This document shows, in pieces, positions 6,912-16,058 of a stretch of DNA of 48,967 nucleotides (position 1 is its first letter; the number at the start of each line of letters is the position of its first letter). Below the pieces are notes generated by a model. The model made no database searches and was not told the DNA's origin. It saw only the letters and a list, made by a program, of their open reading frames with translations. The DNA is taken from NCBI GenBank assembly GCA_964478125.1, contig CAYZGR010000018.1, forward strand, positions 1 to 48,967, given 5' to 3'. The stretch comes from FW021-bin31 sp964478125 (GTDB lineage: Bacteria; Bacteroidota; Bacteroidia; Chitinophagales; Chitinophagaceae). The position numbers and the translations under genes are program-made.

Positions 6912-7289
6912 ATGGTTAAGGCAATTCTTTTAGTCGGGGCAGGCGGGCTTGTGGGCAGCATATTTCGCTATCTTTCCCAACAGCTGGTACTTCGTTATTT
7001 TTCTTCTTCTTTTCCCTGGCCCACTTTCGCGGTCAATATAACGGGATGCTTTATTATCGGCATCATTTATGCTTTTTCTGAAAGAGGTAATCTGCTTTCC
7101 CCGGAATTAAGGCTCTTGTTGGCCACCGGATTTTGCGGCGGTTTTACAACCTTTTCTTCGTTTGCCTTTGATAATGTGAACCTTTTGCGGGACGGGCAGT
7201 TTTTGTATGCGTTTTTATATATAGCGGCCAGCGTCTTGTTGGGGATATTGGCAGCCTATGGAGGTGTATTTGTTGTAAAATCTTATTAA
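6912..7289 (+). CDS. crcB: Fluoride exporter CrcB/Fluc
   Basis: 125-aa, four-TM membrane protein of the Fluc family, dual-topology fluoride channels that lower cytoplasmic fluoride. It shows GAGGLVGSIFRY (residues 9-20), the pore-lining region WPTFAVNITGCF with Asn42, and the signature GFCGGFTTFSSF (73-84) carrying the phenylalanines of the pore. Hydrophobic segments lie at about 3-20, 36-55, 66-86 and 97-122. Length is typical. It is preceded by a fluoride riboswitch and followed after 1 nt by the DUF190 gene, so the two are surely co-transcribed. AGGA lies just before the ATG, within the segment the riboswitch could occlude. Confidence 0.96.
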   Translation: MVKAILLVGAGGLVGSIFRYLSQQLVLRYFSSSFPWPTFAVNITGCFIIGIIYAFSERGNLLSPELRLLLATGFCGGFTTFSSFAFDNVNLLRDGQFLYAFLYIAASVLLGILAAYGGVFVVKSY

Positions 7290-7290
7290 T

Positions 7291-7650
7291 ATGAAACCGC
7301 AATTAAATCCCGATTCAAAACTATTGAGAATATTCATTGGGGAAAATGATAAAGTGGACCACCGTCCTTTATATGAAGCTTTGCTCTTTGCCGCAAAAAG
7401 GCAGGGATTGGCAGGCGCCACCATATTGCGGGGCATTATGGCCTATGGCGCCAGTACACAAGTGCATACCGCCAAACTCATCGATATTTCCCAGGATCTT
7501 CCGGTCATTGTGGAAATAGTAGACCATGAAGATAAGATCAATATCTTTTTAAAAACGGTAAATGAATTAATGGATCAAGCGGGCTGCGGCGGCCTTGTTA
7601 CGATCGAAAAAGCACAGGTCCTCTATTATAAGTCGAAAAAAAGAAAATAA
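7291..7650 (+). CDS. DUF190 family protein, co-transcribed with crcB
   Basis: 119-aa soluble protein that fits DUF190, small ferredoxin-like/PII-like fold proteins often found next to or fused with crcB. Visible features: LLRIFIGENDKVDHRPLYEA, then AAKRQGLAGATILRGIMAYGAS, a strand-rich LPVIVEIVDHEDKINIFLKTV and a C-terminal VTIEKAQVLYY. The start is 1 nt after the crcB stop. Its place behind a fluoride riboswitch implies a role in fluoride resistance or regulation of the channel (inference; the biochemical role is not established to my knowledge). Family assignment is strong. Confidence 0.88.
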   Translation: MKPQLNPDSKLLRIFIGENDKVDHRPLYEALLFAAKRQGLAGATILRGIMAYGASTQVHTAKLIDISQDLPVIVEIVDHEDKINIFLKTVNELMDQAGCGGLVTIEKAQVLYYKSKKRK

Positions 7651-7712
7651 GAACCGGATTTTCCAATACAATTTTAATCGGATGTCGCCACTCGAGAAAG
7701 TTTGATAAAATC

Positions 7713-9818
7713 ATGAGACCGCCGGAAAATAAGACGTATATTGCAGGTATGGTTACATTTGATTCGCAAGAAACACCGTTTCCCGAAAATTCCGGTAAAA
7801 GATATACCAATGAGTTAATTTATGCTTCCAGTCCTTATTTATTGCAGCACGCTCATAATCCTGTAAACTGGCATGCCTGGGATGAAGCGGTCTTACAAAA
7901 GGCCAGGAAAGAAAATAAATTGCTTATTATCAGTATAGGTTATTCGGCTTGCCATTGGTGTCATGTGATGGAACGCGAGTCGTATTCCAACAAGGAGATA
8001 GCGCGTTTTATGAACGCTCATTTTATGGCTATAAAGGTGGATCGGGAGGAAAGACCGGATGTGGATCAGATCTACATGAACGCATCGTTACTCCTTAACG
8101 GTAGCGGCGGCTGGCCTTTGAATGTTTTTGCTCTTCCGGATGGCAGGCCCTTCCATGTGCTTACGTATCTTCCGGCTGCCCAATGGCTGGAAGTACTTAA
8201 GCAGGTCGTTCAGATCTATACCGCACGGCCTGGAAAGATTGAAGAACAAGCTGCTGCATTAACAGAAGGGATTAGGGGAGAGCGCCTGATAGGCAAAAAG
8301 ACAGAGGATACAGAAGTGGAGTTAAAAAGAAAGTATGAGGAACTTTGGAAGGCGGTCCAACCGGTCCTGGATATGGAGAACGGAGGATTGAGAAAAGCGC
8401 CTAAGTTTCCCATGCCAGGCGTCTGGGAATTCTTGTTGCAATACGCTTTTTTTTCAAAAAAGACTGCTCCATTACAAGCGGTAACTACCACTCTTGATCG
8501 TATGGCAAGGGGCGGTATATATGATCAACTGGGAGGCGGTTTTGCCCGCTATTCTGTCGACGGTCGCTGGCATGTTCCCCATTTTGAAAAGATGCTGTAT
8601 GATAATGCCCAGTTGATAAGTTTGTATGCTCATACGTTTCAGTATACCGGAGATCTCTTTTATAAAAAGGTGATTGAAGAAACTCTTGCTTTTATTCAAA
8701 GAGAAATGACACGGCCGGGTGGCGGCTTTTATTCCGCATTGAACGCAGATAGCGAAGGAGAGGAGGGAAAGTTTTATGTTTGGAAAACCTCTGAGGTTAA
8801 AGCACTCCTGAATCCAAAAGAAGCTTCCCTGTTTTTGTCCTATTATCAATTCACGGATAGTGGGAATTGGGAGTATGGGAAGAATATTTTACATGTGGCG
8901 GCTTCGGATACAGATTTTATAAGAAACAGTGAATGGACCGAAGAGGATCTCCGTGAGATACTAACTTCTGCTCGTGAGAAACTTTTCGATGCCCGATCCA
9001 AAAGAGTCCGCCCTTCTACGGATACAAAAATATTGACTTCGTGGAATGCACTTATGATAAAGGGCTATGTGGATGCATATAAGGCTTTGGGTACGGTGGA
9101 TTATTTAAAAACCGCCTTGTATCATGCCCGTTTTCTAGAAAAACAAATGATCCAACCCGATCACAGCCTGTTTCGTACTTTTAAGGATGGTAAAGTTTCA
9201 ATTGCGGGGTTGCTGGATGACTATGCCTATCTGGTGGACGCGTTTATTCATTTATATGAAGTTACTTTTGATGTACATTGGCTGGAGAAAGCAAAAAAAC
9301 TGGCGGATTATATCCATCTTCATTTTGATGATAATAAGACGGGCATGTTTTTTTATACTTCTGACAGTTCACCTTCTTTAATAGCCCGAAAAAGAGAAGT
9401 GGAGGACAATGTTATTCCTGCTTCCAATTCGGTTATGGCGCAGGTCCTTTATCGTCTGGGCTGTTATTTTGATTCGGACGTTTATAAAAAGAGGGCCCGG
9501 GAGATGTGCTCCCTTATTGAAGCTGAAACGGCCTCCGCGGCGCCTTACTTTTCAAACTGGATCCTTTTTATGGGGTTGATACAGTCCGGAGTTTATGAGA
9601 TAGCCATAACCGGAAGGAAGGCTTCTTCTTATAATCGTTTGATGCAAAAACGATATTTACCTCACGCGATCTTTTTAGGAGGGATAAAAGAAGATCTTCC
9701 TCTACTGAAAGATAAAATAAAAAACGGCCAAACGCTGATCTATATTTGTAAAGATAAGATCTGTCAATCCCCTCTAACCGACCCTGAAGCGGCGCTCCGT
9801 GGCCTGAAGCATGAGTAA
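7713..9818 (+). CDS. Thioredoxin domain protein of the YyaL/DUF255 (SSP411-like) family
   Basis: About 700-aa cytoplasmic protein. The N-terminal part has ASSPYLLQHAHNPVNWHAW and the thioredoxin-like CHWC (residues 80-83) in SACHWCHVMERES, followed by VDREERPDVDQIYM. The rest is an alpha/alpha-barrel (six-hairpin glycosidase/AGE-like) region with GGIYDQLGGGFARYSVD, WHVPHFEKMLYDNAQL, SALNADSEGEEGKFYVW and TSWNALMIKGY. The family is widely conserved in bacteria and in human SPATA20, but its substrate is uncertain. The conserved part begins near residue 30; ATG 7749 (689 aa) is an alternative start and neither has a strong ribosome binding site. It ends 8 nt from the convergent M1 peptidase gene. 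Function beyond the family is unknown. Confidence 0.9.
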   Translation: MRPPENKTYIAGMVTFDSQETPFPENSGKRYTNELIYASSPYLLQHAHNPVNWHAWDEAVLQKARKENKLLIISIGYSACHWCHVMERESYSNKEIARFMNAHFMAIKVDREERPDVDQIYMNASLLLNGSGGWPLNVFALPDGRPFHVLTYLPAAQWLEVLKQVVQIYTARPGKIEEQAAALTEGIRGERLIGKKTEDTEVELKRKYEELWKAVQPVLDMENGGLRKAPKFPMPGVWEFLLQYAFFSKKTAPLQAVTTTLDRMARGGIYDQLGGGFARYSVDGRWHVPHFEKMLYDNAQLISLYAHTFQYTGDLFYKKVIEETLAFIQREMTRPGGGFYSALNADSEGEEGKFYVWKTSEVKALLNPKEASLFLSYYQFTDSGNWEYGKNILHVAASDTDFIRNSEWTEEDLREILTSAREKLFDARSKRVRPSTDTKILTSWNALMIKGYVDAYKALGTVDYLKTALYHARFLEKQMIQPDHSLFRTFKDGKVSIAGLLDDYAYLVDAFIHLYEVTFDVHWLEKAKKLADYIHLHFDDNKTGMFFYTSDSSPSLIARKREVEDNVIPASNSVMAQVLYRLGCYFDSDVYKKRAREMCSLIEAETASAAPYFSNWILFMGLIQSGVYEIAITGRKASSYNRLMQKRYLPHAIFLGGIKEDLPLLKDKIKNGQTLIYICKDKICQSPLTDPEAALRGLKHE

Positions 9819-9826
9819 GAGAGGTT

Positions 9827-11713
9827 TTATTTCCTCCTCCAGACATTATCAGCCGGATCTGCATCCATCCAGATCCCGTTATCAATTTCTATGGAGATGA
9901 TTTCTTTCTTCGATCTTAGAGTAAGAGAAGCCTCTTTCTGGTTGGATTTCCATACCGCCGGGCTAAAATGTTGGGTATCTTCGGTCCCGTCTTTATAATG
10001 GATCTTAAGATCGAAAGGATTAGGAAATCCTCCGGTATTATGAATAACAATGGTGTACGTATGACCCTTTTGATTTACCGCTTTCATCGTCAGATCATCA
10101 TATCCGTGCGAGAAGAACCAGCTGTTCCAAAACCAGTTGAGGTTGCGTCCCGAAAGGTCGTTGAAAGAATGAAAGAAATCCCAGGGAATGGGATGTTTGC
10201 CATGCCAGCGTTGCATATAGCCCTGTAAACATTTTTTAAAAAGACGATCTCCCAGCAAATCTTTCAGAGCCAGGTATCCCAGGGAGGGTTTTACATACGC
10301 GTTGCTTCCATAGGCCATTCCCCGTTCTATATTAGAAGGGGTAATAATGGGTACCTGTTCCTCCTGGGAAGGATCATGTATCCACCTGTTCACCCGGAAA
10401 CTTTTATACCAGCTATCGGCCTTTTTGGGGCCTATCTGTGCACGGCCGATCAGATACTCGAAAGTAGTGGCCCATCCTTCATCCATAAAGGCGTATCGAC
10501 TCTCATTGGTACCCATGAAAAAAGGAAAATAGCTGTGTGCTATCTCATGGTTGGCCACAAATTGGGAGAAATTCAAATTGGGGGTAGAGGCATCATTGAT
10601 CATCATTGGATATTCCATGTCGGCATATCCCTGAATGGCAGTCATTTTTGGGTAGGGGTAGGGAATCCCGGGCCAATTTTCGGAAAACCAGCTTAGAGCG
10701 GCTTTCCCGAAGGCTACCATCCGATGAAAATCTTTTGCCGTATCCTTGTAGGCCGCCTGCATGCCGGCGCGTCTTCCCGTTTTGGGGTCCACTACCACAC
10801 TTCCCGCATCCCAGTTGTAGTGGTTACTCAGTGCAATGGCTATATCTGTGACATTTTGGGCTTCCCATTTCCAGGTATTGGTAGGGTTTTGGGCCGTAAT
10901 TTGTTTTTGCTTCAGATCCATTTTGGTTGCTATAGGAATAATCTGATCCGAGGTTTGCGATTTTTTCAACTTTTCTGCGTAGGGAGCCTGTAGCACTTCC
11001 TCCGGGTTTTGCAATACGCCGGTAGCCCAAACCAGGTAGTTCTTTGGAACGGTGACTGAAAAAGTGTAATCATTGAAATCGTTGTAAAATTCCTGGTAAC
11101 CGGTGAAGTCTAACCGGTCCCAACCATTGTAATCATCATAGACGGTAACCCTCGGATAAAAATAGGCAATATAGTATGTGGTGGAATCAATCATTCCTTC
11201 ACGTCCGCTTTTCAGGGCAATCTCGTAGTGCCAGTCAATAGTCAGGTGAATGGAATCTTTGGGTATCAAAGGCTGAGACAGGGGTATTTCCTTCGTCGTA
11301 ATTCCTCCTTCCAATTTTTTAGTATCAAAGGGGCGATTATTGACCAGAATTCTGTCCATTTGAATTCCGTCATTCAGTCTGTCGGGGCTCATATAACCCA
11401 GATGAGGAGCTTCCGGCTTATGAAAGTTAAGCCACAATCTTAATACAATTTGATGAAGGGTGTCGGGACTTTCGTTAAAATAGGTAATTTCTTCCGAGCC
11501 TATTATCGTGCGCGAAGGTGGGGTGGCCATTATATGAATGTGATATCGCCCGTGATTTTGCCAGTAATTTGATCCGGGCCGGCCGTTTAGCGAACGGCTT
11601 CCTTTTTCAAAAGCCGTTTTCACATTTCTTGGCATGTATAATGATTGTGCCTGATCGGGGAGATAAACTAATAAAAAGAAGGGTAAAAAGATGAAGATTG
11701 TTTTGAAGTTCAT
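9827..11713 (-). CDS. Secreted M1-family metallopeptidase
   Basis: 628-aa protein with an N-terminal signal peptide (MNFKTIFIFLPFFLLVYLPD, cleavage likely after AQS). The ATG at 11713 places the signal at the N terminus; an upstream TTG at 11740 is less likely. It carries the gluzincin zinc site HEIAH (389-393) with the third ligand in FMDEGWA 18-19 residues later, and the M1-like exopeptidase motif YADMEYP about 25 residues before. The N-terminal beta-rich domain fits M1 peptidases and the C-terminal part is a beta-sandwich. It likely degrades peptides in the periplasm or outside. It follows comF on the same strand (54 nt). A second M1 homologue is at 28517. Confidence 0.92.
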   Translation of the reverse strand: MNFKTIFIFLPFFLLVYLPDQAQSLYMPRNVKTAFEKGSRSLNGRPGSNYWQNHGRYHIHIMATPPSRTIIGSEEITYFNESPDTLHQIVLRLWLNFHKPEAPHLGYMSPDRLNDGIQMDRILVNNRPFDTKKLEGGITTKEIPLSQPLIPKDSIHLTIDWHYEIALKSGREGMIDSTTYYIAYFYPRVTVYDDYNGWDRLDFTGYQEFYNDFNDYTFSVTVPKNYLVWATGVLQNPEEVLQAPYAEKLKKSQTSDQIIPIATKMDLKQKQITAQNPTNTWKWEAQNVTDIAIALSNHYNWDAGSVVVDPKTGRRAGMQAAYKDTAKDFHRMVAFGKAALSWFSENWPGIPYPYPKMTAIQGYADMEYPMMINDASTPNLNFSQFVANHEIAHSYFPFFMGTNESRYAFMDEGWATTFEYLIGRAQIGPKKADSWYKSFRVNRWIHDPSQEEQVPIITPSNIERGMAYGSNAYVKPSLGYLALKDLLGDRLFKKCLQGYMQRWHGKHPIPWDFFHSFNDLSGRNLNWFWNSWFFSHGYDDLTMKAVNQKGHTYTIVIHNTGGFPNPFDLKIHYKDGTEDTQHFSPAVWKSNQKEASLTLRSKKEIISIEIDNGIWMDADPADNVWRRK

Positions 11714-11767
11714 GAGAATAAATTGAATCTGAAGAAGCAAAAATACAAATCAGACGGAAATAGGACC

Positions 11768-12466
11768 TCACCGGCCCTCTGCAATCGCGAGTGCCGCTAT
11801 GCTGATCTTTACTTTTGCCATATTTTTAAGAACAGCGGCACAAGCTTCTAAAGTAGCGCCGGAAGTAATTACGTCGTCAACCAGTAAAAGATGGAGGTCC
11901 GGAATATTTTCGGTGGCAGGCGCAAATGCACTTTTTACGTTTTGCCAGCGATCGGTGACACTCAGGCGGGTTTGGGTTTGTGTAAATTTGCGACGTTTTA
12001 GAACATGCGGCAATACGGGCTTTTTCAGAACTTCAGAGATCCCGTTTCCCAATATCCTGGATTGATTATATCCGCGTTTTTTCAACTTTTTAGGATGGAG
12101 GGGGACAGGTACGATCCCGTCAATAGATCCGAATCCGGTAGAAGTTTGTAGCATTTTTCCCATTAATTTTCCCATGAAAAAGGCGGCTTTTTCCTTACCC
12201 TTGTATTTAAAATGATGGATGATGTTTTGAACAATAGAGGATTTATGAAAGTAGTAAGATGCCGTGGCATTTTCAAAAGAGACACGTCCGGTCAACTTCC
12301 GGGCTACCGGGTTATCAGAATATAAATGGAAGTGTGTTTCGGGAAGCTCTGACAGGCAGCGTAAACATAAAATGTGCTCTCCAGGGCTTAAACGTTGCAT
12401 GCATCCACAACAATACTGTGGCAGGAAGAGTTCGAGAAGCGATGGTAAAATCCCTGTTATTGGCAT
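11768..12466 (-). CDS. comF: ComF family phosphoribosyltransferase-like protein
   Basis: 232-aa ComF-type protein. The N-terminal zinc-ribbon cysteines (YCCGCMQ and LCLRCL, about residues 18-36) are followed by FKYKGKEKAAFFMGKLMG, DGIVPVPLHPKKLKKRGYNQS and the PRPP-binding loop LLLVDDVITSGATLEAC near residue 195. In transformable bacteria ComF helps DNA uptake or processing across the inner membrane; in Bacteroidota its role is mostly inferred by homology. It is divergent from mscL, and the peptidase gene follows on the same strand. Confidence 0.93.
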   Translation of the reverse strand: MPITGILPSLLELFLPQYCCGCMQRLSPGEHILCLRCLSELPETHFHLYSDNPVARKLTGRVSFENATASYYFHKSSIVQNIIHHFKYKGKEKAAFFMGKLMGKMLQTSTGFGSIDGIVPVPLHPKKLKKRGYNQSRILGNGISEVLKKPVLPHVLKRRKFTQTQTRLSVTDRWQNVKSAFAPATENIPDLHLLLVDDVITSGATLEACAAVLKNMAKVKISIAALAIAEGR

Positions 12467-12497
12467 AGCCGTTAACGTATGAAAATAAAAATTTTAT

Positions 12498-12505
12498 TAC
12501 CTTTG
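12498..12505 (+). promoter_or_regulatory. Predicted -7 box for mscL
   Basis: TACCTTTG on the plus strand, about 70 nt before the mscL ATG. No matching -33 element. It faces the comF -7 box at 12523-12530, so the two predicted transcripts overlap by a few bases at their 5' ends. Confidence 0.45.
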
Positions 12506-12522
12506 ATTATTAGATACAAGCA

Positions 12523-12530
12523 CAAATATA
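12523..12530 (-). promoter_or_regulatory. Predicted -7 box for comF
   Basis: TATATTTG on the reverse strand (12530-12523), giving a leader of about 50 nt. The -33 position does not match TTTG. Confidence 0.45.
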
Positions 12531-12573
12531 CAAAAAGATTTATTTGTTTCTTTAATTATTAAAACATTTGTTT

Positions 12574-12990
12574 ATGTCAATGCTCAAAGAATTTAAGGAA
12601 TTCGCTTTGAAGGGAAATGTACTGGATATGGCGGTAGCTTTTGTTATCGGTGCGGCCTTTTCAAAAGTGGTTACTTCCGTTGTAAATGATATTATCATGC
12701 CGGTCGTGGGGCTTTTTACCGGAGGTATGGATTTTAGCGACAAAAAAGTAATCCTCTCCAAAGAAGTGGTAGATTCGGCGGGAAAAGTGGTCAAGCCGGA
12801 GAATGCCATTACTTATGGCGTACTTATCCAGACGATCATTACCTTCATTATTGTTGCCTTTGTTCTTTTTCTTATTGTAAAGAGCTTTAATAAACTGAAG
12901 AAAAAGAAGGAAGAGGCTCCCGCAGCTCCTCCGGAACCTTCTGCAGAAGAAAAACTGCTTATGGAGATCCGGGATCTTTTGAAAAAATGA
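12574..12990 (+). CDS. mscL: Large-conductance mechanosensitive channel MscL
   Basis: 138-aa inner-membrane channel that opens under high membrane tension during hypo-osmotic shock. It begins MSMLKEFKEFALKGNVLDMAVAFVIGAAFSKV (in segments matching TM1 of MscL), has a periplasmic loop with MDFSDKKVILSKE, TM2 at about residues 80-104 (TYGVLIQTIITFIIVAFVLF) and the C-terminal bundle helix EEKLLMEIRDLLK. The loop is longer than in E. coli, as common in Bacteroidota. ATG 12574 or 12580 may start it; the TTG at 12568 is rejected. The stop overlaps a potential ATG of the next gene, so mscL and the DUF3078 gene are likely one operon. Confidence 0.95.
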   Translation: MSMLKEFKEFALKGNVLDMAVAFVIGAAFSKVVTSVVNDIIMPVVGLFTGGMDFSDKKVILSKEVVDSAGKVVKPENAITYGVLIQTIITFIIVAFVLFLIVKSFNKLKKKKEEAPAAPPEPSAEEKLLMEIRDLLKK

Positions 12991-13010
12991 TCTTTAAAAA
13001 AGAGTATTTT

Positions 13011-13958
13011 ATGAAAACGCTATTTTATATGCTGACCTGCATTCTGCTGGTGTCAGGGTTCTCTCAATTGTATGCTCAGGATCAGACCGTACAGAATCTG
13101 GCTTCCGACGCACAAAAAAAATTGTCTATTGATGACACTACTCACAAGGATTGGAGGGTAGGAGGTATTTTTAACCTGAATTTAAGTCAGGGAGCCTTGT
13201 CCTACTGGGCCGCAGGAGGCGATAAATCTTCTTTTTCCCTTAATGGTTTATTCAACGGATATGCCTCATACCGGAAAGGGCGTTCTGCCTGGGATAATGT
13301 GTTGGATATGGCTTACGGTTATACGAAAACCAATAGCACCGGTTTTCGTAAAAGTGATGACCATTTTTATCTGACTTCCCAATACGGTTATCAGACTTCT
13401 GAGACCAGTAAATGGTTTTTCAGTGCATTATTTGACTTTAGAACACAATTTGCCAAAGGTTATTTATATGAGGACGGGGAGAGAACTTTTAATTCGGATC
13501 TCTTTTCACCGGCTTATTTATTGATATCTGCCGGAATGAACTATAAACCGGTTGATTTTTTTAATTTATACCTTTCTCCCATTACGGAGAGATGGACGAT
13601 TGTAAGCGACGACTCGCTTTCTGCACAGGGAAAATATGGTGTAATTCCCGGCCGGCATGTTCTAAACGAAGTGGGAGCTTTTCTTTCGGCGCGATTTAAT
13701 AAAGATCTTGGAAAATCTTTTAATCTGACCAGCAGGCTGGATCTTTTTTCCAATTACAAACACGATCCTCAGAATGTGGATGTAAATTTTACCAATCTGC
13801 TGACGATGAAAATAACCAAGTACCTTGCTACCACGCTTTCGCTGAACATGATTTACGACGATGATGTGAAATTTCCTTCTAAAGACGATCCCAATAAAGA
13901 AATAGCTCATCTTCAAATACAGGAAGTGCTCGGGTTAGGCTTTTCCTATAAATTTTAA
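13011..13958 (+). CDS. DUF3078 family outer-membrane beta-barrel protein (copy 1)
   Basis: 315-aa exported protein with a signal peptide (MKTLFYMLTCILLVSGFSQ, cleavage after YAQ). The start at 13011 has AAAGAG upstream and puts the signal at the N terminus; ATG 12987, overlapping the mscL stop, would add eight charged residues. The body alternates short hydrophobic/aromatic strands with turns, typical of outer-membrane barrels, and ends in Phe (GLGFSYKF). It has DUF3078 hallmarks WAAGGD, RKSDDHFYLTSQYGY, RTQFAKGY, DPQNVDV and IYDDDVK. Function is unknown. It is the downstream partner of mscL, and a paralogue lies at 17370-18608 next to an MscS-type channel. Confidence 0.88.
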   Translation: MKTLFYMLTCILLVSGFSQLYAQDQTVQNLASDAQKKLSIDDTTHKDWRVGGIFNLNLSQGALSYWAAGGDKSSFSLNGLFNGYASYRKGRSAWDNVLDMAYGYTKTNSTGFRKSDDHFYLTSQYGYQTSETSKWFFSALFDFRTQFAKGYLYEDGERTFNSDLFSPAYLLISAGMNYKPVDFFNLYLSPITERWTIVSDDSLSAQGKYGVIPGRHVLNEVGAFLSARFNKDLGKSFNLTSRLDLFSNYKHDPQNVDVNFTNLLTMKITKYLATTLSLNMIYDDDVKFPSKDDPNKEIAHLQIQEVLGLGFSYKF

Positions 13959-13967
13959 CATATACCG

Positions 13968-13984
13968 TTTACCCAAAGGGTAAA
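13968..13984 (+). terminator. Short inverted repeat after the DUF3078 gene
   Basis: TTTACCC (13968-13974), loop AAA, GGGTAAA (13978-13984): a perfect 7-bp inverted repeat 10 nt after the stop. It is followed by AATTGTTATGTTT, which is only partly T-rich, so it is either a weak terminator or a palindromic binding site. Confidence 0.35.
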
Positions 13985-14132
13985 AATTGTTATGTTTATG
14001 GGAACGATAGTTTGCAGATCAAGGAAAAGCCTGGCTTGAAAGAGCCCTTTAAATAAGGGTTTTCATAGAGAGCAAGGTATTCTTGATAAAAAAGGTTATA
14101 AGAGTGGTTGCCGTCTGTTCATAAGGCATGGC

Positions 14133-14163
14133 TGTGGTTCCATTGATTTTATAATTACCTTTG
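14133..14163 (+). promoter_or_regulatory. Predicted promoter of the korA-like gene
   Basis: TGTG (14133-14136), 19 nt, TACCTTTG (14156-14163). The -33 box has one mismatch. Predicted start near 14169, leader about 20 nt. TTACCT and AGGTAA (14155-14160 and 14171-14176) form an inverted repeat that spans the -7 box. Confidence 0.6.
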
Positions 14164-14188
14164 CCGTTCTAGGTAAAAAGAACATTAG

Positions 14189-16036
14189 ATGAATACCAAT
14201 TCCATGCAAACCGTTGAAGATGTGGTGATAAAATTTGCAGGGGACAGCGGCGACGGGATGCAACTAACCGGGACACAATTTACCAATAATACGGCATTAA
14301 CAGGGAGCGATCTGTCTACCTTTCCTGATTTTCCGGCTGAAATCCGGGCTCCGCAGGGTACTATCCCGGGCGTGAGCGGCTTTCAATTACATTTTTCCAG
14401 TCATCGCATTTATACCCCGGGGGATACTTGCGACGTGTTGGTCGCTATGAATGCCGCTGCTTTAAAAACCAATCTGCGTACCCTCAAAAGAGGCGGGATC
14501 ATTATAGCCAATACCGGGGGATTTGATAAAAAAAACTTAAGACTGGCCAATTATCCGGATGGAGAAAATCCGCTTGAAGATGATTCTTTACAAGGTTTTA
14601 TAGTTTATCCATTGGATGTGACACGGATGACCCGTGAAGTTTTGAAAGACATTCCGCTTGGAATGAAAGAGAAAGACCGCTCCAAGAACATGTTTGTACT
14701 GGGTTTTCTGTATTGGATGTATGATCGTAAGCTGGACATGACGCTGGACTTTCTTGATAGGAAATTCAGGAAGAATCCGGATATTCTTGAAGCCAATACC
14801 CGGGTTTTGAAAGCGGGGTATCATTTTGGGGAAACGACAGAGACCTTTGGCGTTCGCTACAATGTGAAAAAGGCTAATATGGAACCGGGGAATTACCGCA
14901 GTATTACCGGAAATATGGCATTGGCTTACGGTGCTATTGCCGCATCTCAGAAATCCGGTCTGCCTCTTTTCTTGGGTTCTTATCCCATTACCCCGGCTTC
15001 TGATATTCTTCATGAGTTGAGCCGGCACAAAAATTTTGGCGTTCGAACTTTTCAGGCCGAAGATGAAATAGCGGGTATTAGTTCGGCTATAGGAGCTGCT
15101 TACGGCGGATATATGGGGATTACCACTACTTCCGGTCCGGGAATGGCTTTGAAATCCGAAGCTATGGGTTTGGCCGTAATGCTGGAGATCCCCTTGCTCA
15201 TTATTGATATACAACGCGGCGGTCCTTCAACCGGCCTGCCTACAAAGACGGAGCAATCCGATCTGTTGCAGGCTTATTACGGTCGCAATGGAGAGTGCCC
15301 CATGCCGGTAGTAGCTGCCAAAACCCCTTCCGATTGTTTTGAATCCATTTACGAAGCCGCACGGATAGCGTTGACTCATATGACACCCGTCATCTTTTTG
15401 AGCGATGGTTATCTGGCAAATGGCGCCGAACCATGGCGATATCCTAAAAGTAAGGACCTGCCTGCCATAAAAGTTCGTTTTAAAGAAGCACTATATGATG
15501 AAGATGAAATATTTCAACCTTATGAGCGGGATGAGAACCTGGTCCGTCCCTGGGCCGTTCCCGGAACGTACGGACTGGAACACCGTATTGGCGGACTGGA
15601 AAAAGAGAATATTACGGGAAATGTGAGCTATGATCCTGAGAATCATCAGCTTATGGTGAAACTAAGACAGGAAAAAGTAGATAAGGTAGCTGATGATATT
15701 CCCCTGCAGACTCTGGATAGCGGTCCTGCGGAGGGTAAAGTACTGGTTTTGGGCTGGGGTTCCACCTATGGTGCAATAAAGAGCGCGGTAACGGAACTCA
15801 TTCTTCAGGGATATGAGGTGGCCCATGCGCATTTACGCCATCTGCGTCCTTTCCCCGGAAACCTGAAAATGCTGATGAGCCGTTATGAAAAGATTTTGAT
15901 CCCCGAAATTAATAATGGCCAGCTTGTTCGGATCATCCGTGATCAGTTCCTTATAGACGCCGTGGGATACCATAAAATAATGGGGGTACCGCTTACCAGG
16001 AAAGAACTGGTTCAGTGGATAAAGGAATTTCTATAA
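14189..16036 (+). CDS. korA: 2-oxoacid:ferredoxin oxidoreductase, fused gamma-alpha subunit (KorA type)
   Basis: 615-aa subunit of a 2-oxoglutarate (or related 2-oxoacid) ferredoxin oxidoreductase, which makes acyl-CoA while reducing ferredoxin. Residues 10-190 are the gamma domain (VIKFAGDSGDGMQLTG, FPAEIRAPQGT). The alpha domain follows with SYPITPASDILHELS, FQAEDEIAGISSAIGAAYGG, TTTSGPGMALKSEAMGLA and DIQRGGPSTGLPTKTEQSDL. The C-terminal domain has LVLGWGSTYGAI and HLRHLRPFP. The TPP-binding beta subunit (KorB), normally encoded directly downstream, is absent: a strong terminator follows and the next gene is a channel. The gene has its own promoter. The 2-oxoglutarate preference is assumed from the family, not shown. 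Confidence 0.92.
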   Translation: MNTNSMQTVEDVVIKFAGDSGDGMQLTGTQFTNNTALTGSDLSTFPDFPAEIRAPQGTIPGVSGFQLHFSSHRIYTPGDTCDVLVAMNAAALKTNLRTLKRGGIIIANTGGFDKKNLRLANYPDGENPLEDDSLQGFIVYPLDVTRMTREVLKDIPLGMKEKDRSKNMFVLGFLYWMYDRKLDMTLDFLDRKFRKNPDILEANTRVLKAGYHFGETTETFGVRYNVKKANMEPGNYRSITGNMALAYGAIAASQKSGLPLFLGSYPITPASDILHELSRHKNFGVRTFQAEDEIAGISSAIGAAYGGYMGITTTSGPGMALKSEAMGLAVMLEIPLLIIDIQRGGPSTGLPTKTEQSDLLQAYYGRNGECPMPVVAAKTPSDCFESIYEAARIALTHMTPVIFLSDGYLANGAEPWRYPKSKDLPAIKVRFKEALYDEDEIFQPYERDENLVRPWAVPGTYGLEHRIGGLEKENITGNVSYDPENHQLMVKLRQEKVDKVADDIPLQTLDSGPAEGKVLVLGWGSTYGAIKSAVTELILQGYEVAHAHLRHLRPFPGNLKMLMSRYEKILIPEINNGQLVRIIRDQFLIDAVGYHKIMGVPLTRKELVQWIKEFL

Positions 16037-16058
16037 CAGCGTGAGGATGACAGGATAT

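Noticed and set aside
10376..10696. 106-aa plus-strand frame inside the M1 peptidase gene
   Set aside because: Antisense shadow of a well-supported secreted peptidase with intact HExxH motif; no promoter or family.
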